From positions 1 through 5,074 of the forward strand of contig JAPPHW010000180.1 in NCBI GenBank assembly GCA_028820945.1: a DNA stretch of 5,074 bases, written 5' to 3'. Source of the stretch: Defluviicoccus sp. Lineage in GTDB: Bacteria; Pseudomonadota; Alphaproteobacteria; MPNO01. The notes under the pieces are model-generated. The model did no database searches, had not been told where the DNA came from, and was given only the letters and a program-made list of their open reading frames with translations. Positions 1-4,844 of this stretch are shown here, piece after piece. The position numbers and the translations under genes were made by a program. How positions within the stretch are numbered: the stretch's first letter is position 1; every line of letters starts with the position of its first letter.

Positions 1-410
1 AGGAGGCCCTTGCCGGGGACGTGGTTGATCTCGAGCCGGATGCCGTCCGGGTCCTCGAACACGATGTAGTAGTAGCCCGGCGCCCAGTCGCCCTCGACCG
101 GCCCGCGGTCGATGCTCGCGCCCATTTCGCGCAGCTTCGCCGCCGCCGCGTCGACGTCGTGCCGCGACCGCGCGCGCAGGCAGAGATGATGCAGCCCGAC
201 CCGGTTCTGCACGAAGCGCTCGTCCGCGTATTCCGGGGCCGGGCGCTGGATGCCGAGCGCGGTGCGCCCGCCCACGTGGTAGACGAAATTGTTGCCGTCA
301 TAGACCTTGTGCATGCCGAGGAAGGGCAGCAGCTCGCAATAGAATTCGCGCGATTCCTCGAAACGGCTGACGGTCAGGATGACATGCGCCATCCCGTTGA
401 CCTCGATCAT
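1..410 (-). CDS. VOC family (glyoxalase/dioxygenase fold) protein, 3' end cut by window edge
   Basis: The first 136 codons are visible and the frame is open to base 1, so the C-terminus is missing. The protein starts MIEVNGMAHVILTV and shows the paired beta-alpha-beta-beta-beta layout of the vicinal oxygen chelate superfamily: strand 1 with His9, a middle GLHHLCLRA strand starting the second half (His74/His75), and a closing FEDPDGIRLEINH segment with Glu127. Aligned by eye with glyoxalase I, likely metal ligands are His9, His75 and Glu127; Gln55 sits where the fourth ligand (Glu) is expected. The start is well supported: the ATG overlaps the TGA of the upstream transferase (ATGA), and GGAG lies 7 bases upstream (418-421). 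Family members include lactoylglutathione lyases, thiol transferases such as FosA, and extradiol dioxygenases; the exact reaction is not determinable. Coupling to a glutathione transferase hints at thiol-dependent detoxification (inference). Confidence 0.88.
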   Translation of the reverse strand, partial: MIEVNGMAHVILTVSRFEESREFYCELLPFLGMHKVYDGNNFVYHVGGRTALGIQRPAPEYADERFVQNRVGLHHLCLRARSRHDVDAAAAKLREMGASIDRGPVEGDWAPGYYYIVFEDPDGIRLEINHVPGKGL

Positions 411-1108
411 CGCGTCGCTCCGGGGTCCGCGTGCGCCATCAGATGCTTGCGCGCTTCTTCGTCCCATTCGCCGGTGGGCCGGCCGAATTCCTTCCCGACG
501 TCGTAGCCCCGTCTCAGCCCCGGCCGCTGCTGCAGCGCCTTGTACCAACGCCTGACGTTGGGAAAGCGCTCGAGATCGACTTCCTGCTGCTTGTAGGTGA
601 TGACCCACGGCCAGCAGGCCATGTCGGCGATGGAATAATCGCCCGCGATGTATTCGCGCCCCTCCAGCCGCCGGTCGAGCACGCCGTAGAGCCGCAGCAT
701 CTCGGCGGTGTAGCGCTCGACGGCGTAGGGGATTTTCTCCGGCGCGTAGAATTTGAAATGACCGGACTGGCCCAGCATCGGCCCGAGACCGCCCATCTGC
801 CACATGAGCCATTCCGTCACCTCGACCCGGCCGCGCAGGTCGGTGGGCATGAATTTCCCGGTCTTCTCGGCGAGATAGAGCAGGATCGCGCCCGACTCGA
901 ACACCGATACCGGCGCGCCGCCGCCGGGCGGGTCGCGGTCGACGATCGCCGGCATCCGGTTGTTGGGGCTTATCTTGAGGAATTCCGGCTTGAACTGCCC
1001 GCCGCGGCCGATATCGACCGGCACGACGCGGTAGTCGAGCTCCATCTCCTCCAGCGCGATGGAGATTTTCCAGCCGTTCGGCGTGGGCCAGTAATGCGCG
1101 TCGATCAT
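407..1108 (-). CDS. yfcG: Glutathione S-transferase-like protein, YfcG/YghU (Nu-class) type
   Basis: A 233-residue cytosolic GST-fold protein. Residues 1-85 form the thioredoxin-like domain, with the TPNG motif at 9-12, the cis-proline segment RMPAIVD (Pro53) and the glutathione-binding FESGAI at 70-75. From about 93 comes the helical domain, with the VGGLGP-like MGGLGPMLGQ at 105-114 and the SIAD N-capping box at 159-162 followed by MACWPW. The Thr9/Asn11 pair and the long match to E. coli YfcG, as I remember it, point to the Nu class. These proteins bind GSH/GSSG without a catalytic Tyr, Ser or Cys and act as disulfide-bond oxidoreductases or peroxidases. Length is slightly above YfcG (about 215), the excess being an acidic/basic C-terminal tail. 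Start: ATG at 1108 with GGAG at 1117-1120, 8 bases upstream. A promoter candidate lies at 1145-1173. The gene is the first of a unit with the overlapping VOC gene. Orthology to yfcG is inferred from motifs, so the symbol is tentative. Confidence 0.93.
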   Translation of the reverse strand: MIDAHYWPTPNGWKISIALEEMELDYRVVPVDIGRGGQFKPEFLKISPNNRMPAIVDRDPPGGGAPVSVFESGAILLYLAEKTGKFMPTDLRGRVEVTEWLMWQMGGLGPMLGQSGHFKFYAPEKIPYAVERYTAEMLRLYGVLDRRLEGREYIAGDYSIADMACWPWVITYKQQEVDLERFPNVRRWYKALQQRPGLRRGYDVGKEFGRPTGEWDEEARKHLMAHADPGATR

Positions 1109-1135
1109 CGCTCGAACTCCGCTCGGGGAAACGAC

Positions 1136-1167
1136 AGCGCGGAAATAAAACAGCTTCCGTCGGCGCT
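1136..1167. promoter_or_regulatory. Imperfect dyad over the transferase -10 box, possible operator
   Basis: CGGAA (1140-1144) and TTCCG (1155-1159) form an inverted repeat with a 10-base spacer that contains the minus-strand -10 box. Outer arms AGCGC (1136-1140) and GCGCT (1163-1167) extend the symmetry, with a few extra bases on the right side. Such a dyad over a -10 box is a typical place for a repressor site, but no regulator gene is in the window and short GC-rich dyads arise by chance. Inference only. Confidence 0.2.
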
Positions 1168-1173
1168 TGCCAA
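1145..1173 (-). promoter_or_regulatory. Predicted sigma70-type promoter for the transferase-VOC unit
   Basis: On the minus strand, TTGGCA (1168-1173; 5 of 6 to the -35 consensus) is followed by exactly 17 bases and TTTTAT (1145-1150; 4 of 6 to the -10 consensus). Transcription would start near 1138, giving a leader of about 30 bases that contains the GGAG site of the transferase. The AT-rich -10 stands out in very GC-rich DNA. Predicted by eye only. Confidence 0.5.
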
Positions 1174-1195
1174 TCTCGCCGGCCGCCCATAGCGT
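1167..1195 (+). promoter_or_regulatory. Weak predicted promoter for the alpha/beta hydrolase gene
   Basis: On the plus strand, TTGCCA (1167-1172; 5 of 6) is followed by 17 bases and TAGCGT (1190-1195), which keeps only the first T, the A and the final T of the -10 consensus. The predicted start near 1202 would give a leader of about 29 bases. Position and spacing fit the gene at 1231, but the -10 is poor. The -35 box occupies the same bases as the -35 of the opposing promoter. Confidence 0.3.
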
Positions 1196-1230
1196 GCGGG
1201 CACTGGAATCCGCCGGGAAGGGAACCGATC

Positions 1231-1956
1231 ATGTCCACCTACGTCCTCGTCCATGGCGCCTGGCATTCGGGCGATCTGCTGGAAGCCACCGCCGCACCGA
1301 TCCGTGCCGCGGGCCACGAGGTCCACTGCCCCACTCTCGCCGGCAACCGGCCGGGCGACGCCAAGACGGCGGGGCTTGCCGACGCGGTCCAGTCGATCGT
1401 CGACTATCTCGCGGAAAACGATCTCAGCGACGTTATCCTCATGGGCCACAGCTATGGCGGCATGGTCATCACGGGGGTGGCGGACAAGGCGGCGGACCGC
1501 ATCCGGCGGCTGATCTACTGGAACGCCTTCGTGCCGAACGACGGGGAATCCCTGAACGACATGGTGCCGCCCCACTATGTCGGGCTGTTCGAGCAGATCG
1601 CAGCCGAGATCGGCGACGGCTCGGTGGTCATGCCCTATCCGATCTGGCGCGAGGCCTTCATGAACGACGCCGACGGCGCGTTGTCGCAGGAAGCCTACGA
1701 CAAGCTCAACCCGCACCCCTTCGATACGTTCCGCGACAAGATCTCGCTCTCGACGAACCCGGCGGAGATGGAAACGCCCAAGTCCTACATCAACTGCACC
1801 GAGGACACGTCGCTGCCGCACAGCATGACCTGGCACCCGCGGCTCTCCGAAAAGCTCGGCCTGTTCCGGCTGATCCAGATCCCGGGCGGGCACGAGGTCT
1901 GCTTCACGGCGCCGGACCGGCTGGCGCAGGCGATCATGGACGCGGGACGGGATTAG
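1231..1956 (+). CDS. Alpha/beta hydrolase (salicylate esterase/EstC-like, AB_hydrolase_6 type)
   Basis: A 241-residue single-domain serine hydrolase, probably cytoplasmic (no signal peptide or membrane segment). After the first strand comes the HGAWH oxyanion-hole motif (8-12). The nucleophile elbow is GHSYGG (72-77) with Ser74. The likely acid is Asp192 in the YINCTED segment after a late strand, and the catalytic His is His221 in PGGHEVCF. Residues about 100-180 form the cap, rich in aromatic and acidic residues. The layout matches plant methylesterase/hydroxynitrile-lyase relatives and bacterial EstC-like esterases, which cleave small carboxylic esters or related compounds; the substrate is unknown. 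Start: ATG at 1231 with an AGGGA-type ribosome site (1219-1223) 7 bases upstream. It is transcribed alone, divergent from the glutathione transferase (122-base gap) and convergent with the right-hand operon. Family assignment is firm, substrate open. Confidence 0.93.
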   Translation: MSTYVLVHGAWHSGDLLEATAAPIRAAGHEVHCPTLAGNRPGDAKTAGLADAVQSIVDYLAENDLSDVILMGHSYGGMVITGVADKAADRIRRLIYWNAFVPNDGESLNDMVPPHYVGLFEQIAAEIGDGSVVMPYPIWREAFMNDADGALSQEAYDKLNPHPFDTFRDKISLSTNPAEMETPKSYINCTEDTSLPHSMTWHPRLSEKLGLFRLIQIPGGHEVCFTAPDRLAQAIMDAGRD

Positions 1957-2003
1957 AGCCTGTCCGTTTCGGTTGGAAGCGCCGGGCACAACCCGACCGT
2001 GGC

Positions 2004-2113
2004 GCGTCCCTCGATTCGGCCCCTGCGGGGCCTACTCGGTATGAAGGTAAGTTGTTGAAATCCGCAACCTATCCTCGTCCTGAGTAGCGGCGGTGCCGCG
2101 TATCGAAGGGCGC
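2004..2113. repeat. Facing pair of related palindromic repeat units
   Basis: The left unit (2004-2047) and the reverse complement of the right unit (2072-2113) align over about 42 bases: both read a GCG-CCC-TCGAT start, a GC-rich core, CTACTC-GG, then a GA-GG end. Each unit has its own core hairpin: GGCCCC/GGGGCC with a TGC loop at 2018-2032, and GCGGC/GCCGC with a GGT loop at 2087-2099. Between them, GTTGT (2051-2055) and GCAAC (2064-2068) nearly pair, so the whole region could fold as one long imperfect stem. The CTACTC...GATGAGG-like and TATCGAAGG-like ends resemble dispersed intergenic palindromes common in alphaproteobacteria; that family link is from memory. Confidence 0.65.
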
Positions 2114-2153
2114 TTACAAAGACTAGTTGACGAGCGGGAGGTCAACGACACCT

Positions 2154-2192
2154 CTTCCGTCATGCCCGGACTTGTTCCGGGCATGACGGAAG
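2154..2192. repeat. Perfect 17-bp palindromic hairpin, dispersed intergenic repeat type
   Basis: Bases 2154-2170 pair without mismatch with 2176-2192 around the loop CTTGT. The core is GTCATGCCCGGA / TCCGGGCATGAC. Beyond the stem, 2152 can pair with 2194 across one T-G mismatch. This GTCATGCCCGG type of palindrome is, to my knowledge, a common dispersed intergenic repeat in alphaproteobacterial genomes. There is no T-run after the stem in either direction, so a role as a simple intrinsic terminator is not shown, although mRNA end protection or attenuation of the converging transcripts is possible. Confidence 0.8.
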
Positions 2193-2276
2193 GGAGGGTG
2201 AGGATGGCCGGAAGATGCCCGCCCCGCCCGACATTGTCCCCGCCCATGGGCGCACAGCCCGCGCCGAAAATCTAAA

Positions 2277-2309
2277 CCGGACAGCAATGGAACAAGTCCG
2301 GGCATGACG
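2277..2309. repeat. Inverted half-copy of the GTCATGCCCGG palindrome
   Basis: The 21 bases 2289-2309 are the exact reverse complement of 2158-2178, that is one arm, the loop and the first bases of the second arm of the hairpin at 2154-2192. The other arm is absent here: beyond GGAACAAG the sequence diverges into AATGG and AACCGGACAG. A substitute short stem is present, CCGGAC (2277-2282) with GTCCGG (2296-2301), so the element can still fold, with a 13-base loop. It is either a degraded copy or a shorter variant of the family. Confidence 0.65.
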
Positions 2310-2427
2310 ATTGGGGAAAGCGGGGCGGCAGAGGAAAGGGCGACGGGGGGACGCCGGCGCGCCGAAATCCGCGTCCCGAGCCGGCGCATCAAGTAGTCTT
2401 TATAATCCCCTATCGAAGGACCCGGAT

Positions 2428-3207
2428 CTATCGACCGCGAAATACGGGCCTGCGCTTTTCCATGAAGGCGTCGACCCCTTCGCGGAAATCGTCGCTCCGG
2501 TAGACCTCTTCGTACCACGGCGCACCCTCGGCCACGGCGCTTCCCCGGGCGCCGATCCGGTCGACGATCTGCTTGACCGCCTTGAGCGACAGCGGTGCGT
2601 TGCGCGCCAGCAGCCCCGCGATCTCCGCGGTGACGGTCTCGAGCTCCTCGGCCGGCACGATCCGCGTCAAGAGCCCGCAGGAAAGCGCTTCCCCGGCCGC
2701 GATTAACCGGCCGGTCATCAGCAGGTCCTTGGCGCGGCCGGGACCGACCAGGCGCACCAGCCGCGCGACGTCCGGCACCGGCGGGACCAGTCCGATGCGC
2801 GCGACGGGAATTCCGACCCGCACCGCGTCGGAGGCGATGCGGAGGTCGCAGGCCATGGCGACCAGCAGGCCGCTTCCGATGGCGAAGCCGTGGATCATCG
2901 CGATCACCGGCTTGGGCACCGCCTCGATCGCGGACATCAGCGCCTCGGCCTCCTGGTCGTAGGCGAGCGCGTCCTCGGGCGTCGCCAGGCGTTCGCGAAA
3001 CTCATTGACGTCGGCGCCCGAGATGAAGGCCCGCTCCCCCGCGCCCCGCAGAACGACGACGCGGACATCCGGGTCTTCCCCGAGGCCGACGAACGCCCGG
3101 ACGAGTTCCGCGCCGAGCGCCGTATCGAGCGCGTTGCGCACTTCCGGGCGGTCGACGACGACCCAGGCGACCCCGTCCCTGCGTTCGATCCGCAGCGCGT
3201 CGGACAT
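2428..3207 (-). CDS. Enoyl-CoA hydratase/isomerase (crotonase) family protein lacking both canonical catalytic Glu
   Basis: A 259-residue crotonase-fold protein, normally a CoA-thioester enzyme of the cytoplasm. Signatures in order: VVVDRPEVRNALD (16-28), the first oxyanion segment AFISGADV (60-67), PKPVIAMIHGFAIGSGLLVAMACDLRIAS (98-126) with the second oxyanion glycine near 111-113, GIPVARIGLVPP (132-143), GPGRAKDLLMTGRLIAAGEAL (155-175), and the C-terminal helix EGVDAFMEKRRPVF. Aligned by eye with rat crotonase, Glu144 corresponds to Leu115 and Glu164 to Val135, so ordinary hydratase chemistry is not expected. An isomerase, thioesterase, lyase or CoA-binding role remains possible. ATG at 3207 is chosen because the open frame continues upstream only by overlapping the nitrilase gene; the protein then begins at the normal family N-terminus. 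The start is 11 bases after the nitrilase stop and has no clear Shine-Dalgarno sequence, which suggests translational coupling. Last gene of the operon. Confidence 0.9.
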   Translation of the reverse strand: MSDALRIERRDGVAWVVVDRPEVRNALDTALGAELVRAFVGLGEDPDVRVVVLRGAGERAFISGADVNEFRERLATPEDALAYDQEAEALMSAIEAVPKPVIAMIHGFAIGSGLLVAMACDLRIASDAVRVGIPVARIGLVPPVPDVARLVRLVGPGRAKDLLMTGRLIAAGEALSCGLLTRIVPAEELETVTAEIAGLLARNAPLSLKAVKQIVDRIGARGSAVAEGAPWYEEVYRSDDFREGVDAFMEKRRPVFRGR

Positions 3208-3218
3208 GGCGTCGGCGG

Positions 3219-4049
3219 TCAGGGAACGAGATCGGTGAGCACGCCGTACGTGTCGGGCCGGCGGTCGCGGTAGAACTGCCAGGCGCGGCGTCGTTCCACG
3301 ATGAAGTCGAGGTCGCACTCGGCGATCAGCACCTCCTCACCCTCCCCGGCCTGGACCATGATCTCCCCGGTGGGATCGAGGATCACGCTGCGCCCGTAGT
3401 AGGTGTACTCGCCTTCCACGCCGACGCGGTTGAGTCCGGCGACGTAGTACTCGTTGAATATCGCGTGCGCAGCCAGCTCCTTCTCCCACACCCGGACCGA
3501 CAGGCTCGCCGTCGGCGTCGCGCTCGGCACCAGCAGGATCTCGGCGCCGTTGAGCCCGAGCGCGCGCGCCCCTTCCGGGTAGTGCCGGTCGTGGCAGATA
3601 AGGATGCCGATCCTCCCGAACCGGGTCTCGAACACCGGATATCCCAGGTTGCCGGGCTTGAAGTAGAGCTTCTCGTAAAATTTCGTGCTGAGCGGGATGT
3701 GGTTCTTGCGATAGACGCCGAGCAGGGTCCCGTCGGCGTCGATCGCGGCGGCGGAGTTGTAGTAAACGCTGTTGCCCACGCTTTCGTAGATCGGCGCGAC
3801 GATGACCGTGCCGAGCTCCGCGGCGAGCGCCTGCATCCGTTCGGTGATGGGACCGGGGATCGGCTCCGCCTTGTCGAACACGGTCATGTCGAGCGCGGTG
3901 ATGAAGAACAGCTCGTGGAAGACCTCGGGAAGCAGGATGACCTGCGCCCCCTTCCCCGCTGCTTCGCGGATCATCTCCTCGGCACGGGCCAGATTGCGGG
4001 GCCTCTCGCCCGAGCAATCCATCTGCAGCAACGCCACGCTGGTCTTCAT
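3219..4049 (-). CDS. Nitrilase-superfamily C-N hydrolase, beta-ureidopropionase/N-carbamoyl amidase-like
   Basis: A 276-residue cytoplasmic hydrolase of full family length. The Glu-Lys-Cys triad is complete: Glu42 in LLPEVF, Lys115 in YRKNHIP, Cys152 in ICHDRHYPE; Glu126 is the likely second, structural glutamate. The block KLYFKPGNLGYPVFETRFG (127-145) and the RHYPEGARALGLNGAEI stretch after the Cys resemble beta-ureidopropionases and N-carbamoylputrescine amidases, which split an N-carbamoyl group into CO2, ammonia and an amine. True nitrilases are less similar. The C-terminal RRRAWQFYRDRRPDTYG segment is also family-typical. Start: ATG at 4049 with GGAG at 4056-4059, 6 bases upstream. It lies 34 bases after the SDR and 11 before the crotonase-family gene. 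A cytosine-deaminase-like amidohydrolase in the same operon supports a pyrimidine-type or carbamoyl/amide substrate, but no dihydropyrimidinase or dehydrogenase is visible, so the substrate is inferred only. Confidence 0.92.
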   Translation of the reverse strand: MKTSVALLQMDCSGERPRNLARAEEMIREAAGKGAQVILLPEVFHELFFITALDMTVFDKAEPIPGPITERMQALAAELGTVIVAPIYESVGNSVYYNSAAAIDADGTLLGVYRKNHIPLSTKFYEKLYFKPGNLGYPVFETRFGRIGILICHDRHYPEGARALGLNGAEILLVPSATPTASLSVRVWEKELAAHAIFNEYYVAGLNRVGVEGEYTYYGRSVILDPTGEIMVQAGEGEEVLIAECDLDFIVERRRAWQFYRDRRPDTYGVLTDLVP

Positions 4050-4083
4050 CGCTCGCTCCGGTCGGGGTGGAGGGACGGCGCGC

Positions 4084-4833
4084 TCACGGCATCACTTCGC
4101 CGCCGGCGGGGGCGAGGTTCTGGCCGGTGACGAAGTCGGACTCGTCGGAGGCGAGGAACAGCGCGCACGCGTTGACGTCCTCGACCTCGCCGAGACGCCG
4201 CAGCGGGTAACGCTGGCGCAGCGACTCGAGATAGTCCTGCGGCAGGTTGGCGGTGGTCTCGCCGCGGATCATCGCGGGCGTCAGGCAGTTGACGCGGATG
4301 CCCTGCGGGCCGACCTCCTTCGCGAGCGCGCGGGTGAATCCGATCATCGCGGCCTTGGCGGCGGACAGGTGCGTGAAGTTCTCCATCCCCGTCATGCCGA
4401 ACGTGCCGCCCATGTTGATAATCTTGCCCGAGCCCTTCTCCAGCATGTGGGGCAGTACGGCCCGGCAGCACAGGAACATCGCGCGGACATGGACCGCGAA
4501 CAGCGTGTCCCAGGCCTCGATCGACATGTCGACCAGCGGCGAGGCGCTCACAATGCCTGCATTGTTGACGAGAATGTCGATTCCGCCGAAGCGGTCGACC
4601 GCATCGGACACCAGCCTGTCGACAATTTCAGGCTGCGTTATGTCGCCCTGGAAGGCTTCGGCCACTCCGCCCGCATCGCGGATCGTCCGCACGGTGTCGG
4701 CGGCGCCTTCGGCGCTCGTGTTGTAGCCCACCGCGACCGCCGCCCCTTCCCCGGCGAAAGCGATCGCCATTGCCTTCCCCAGGCCGCGGCTCGCCCCGGT
4801 GATCAGCGCGACCTTGCCTTCGAGCTTGCCCAT
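4084..4833 (-). CDS. SDR-family oxidoreductase (FabG-like) with altered catalytic tetrad
   Basis: A 249-residue classical short-chain dehydrogenase/reductase by length and fold. The cofactor site is intact: TGASRGLG (12-19), Asp64 in GDIT, NNAG (90-93), and the TPAMI segment after strand 6 (185-189). Arg16 and the GYNTS end of strand 2 suggest NADP(H). The active site is not canonical. Aligned by eye with E. coli FabG, the Asn is His115, the Ser is Gly143 (INMGG), and the Tyr of YxxxK is Leu156 (HLSAAK); only Lys160 remains, with His155 next to the Tyr position. No frameshift or stop is present and the C-terminus (DFVTGQNLAPAGG) is normal, so this looks like a maintained variant. Start: ATG at 4833 with GAGG (4840-4843) 6 bases upstream, 11 bases after the amidohydrolase stop. 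Reduction or oxidation of a pathway intermediate is the usual role, but activity cannot be assumed here. Confidence 0.92.
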   Translation of the reverse strand: MGKLEGKVALITGASRGLGKAMAIAFAGEGAAVAVGYNTSAEGAADTVRTIRDAGGVAEAFQGDITQPEIVDRLVSDAVDRFGGIDILVNNAGIVSASPLVDMSIEAWDTLFAVHVRAMFLCCRAVLPHMLEKGSGKIINMGGTFGMTGMENFTHLSAAKAAMIGFTRALAKEVGPQGIRVNCLTPAMIRGETTANLPQDYLESLRQRYPLRRLGEVEDVNACALFLASDESDFVTGQNLAPAGGEVMP

Positions 4834-4844
4834 GTCCGGCCTCG

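Larger units (their letters stand above)
1957..2427. other. Gene-free repeat island between convergent transcription units
   Basis: These 471 bases separate the stop of the hydrolase from the stop of the crotonase-family gene, which face each other. I see no credible gene: short open frames here read through palindromes and give low-complexity peptides. The stretch contains a facing pair of related palindromic units (2004-2113), a long perfect hairpin (2154-2192) and an inverted half-copy of it (2289-2309). No hairpin followed by a T-run was found on either strand, so classical intrinsic terminators are not evident; the strong hairpins may still stop or stabilise the two converging transcripts. 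Confidence 0.75.

Noticed and set aside
431..1192. Plus-strand open frame opposite the glutathione transferase
   Set aside because: Low-complexity Arg/Pro/Ala-rich translation with no recognisable fold; the minus strand encodes a clear YfcG-like protein.
1105..1989. Long minus-strand open frame (294 codons) opposite the alpha/beta hydrolase
   Set aside because: It is an antisense shadow in GC-rich DNA: Arg/Val/Asp-rich with no domain motif, while the plus strand has a full hydrolase with HGAW, GHSYGG and a C-terminal His.
2352..2388. Repeated GCCGGCGC blocks as a possible terminator of the right-hand operon
   Set aside because: The blocks are direct repeats of a self-complementary core with a long loop and no T-run after them; a stable terminator is not supported.
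2401..2406. Perfect TATAAT on the plus strand near the end of the crotonase-family gene
   Set aside because: No -35-like hexamer at 16-18 bases upstream, and it would fire antisense into the end of the crotonase gene with no plus-strand gene ahead. Chance match is more likely.
2032..2518. Short open frames in the repeat island on both strands, containing VMPGLVPGMT-like peptides
   Set aside because: These peptides are translations of the GTCATGCCCGG palindrome, which reads similarly on both strands; there is no ribosome site or protein-like composition.
3208..3318. Extended N-terminus (37 more codons) for the crotonase-family protein
   Set aside because: The extension overlaps the nitrilase coding end and reads as Arg-rich non-family sequence; ATG at 3207 begins at the normal family N-terminus.
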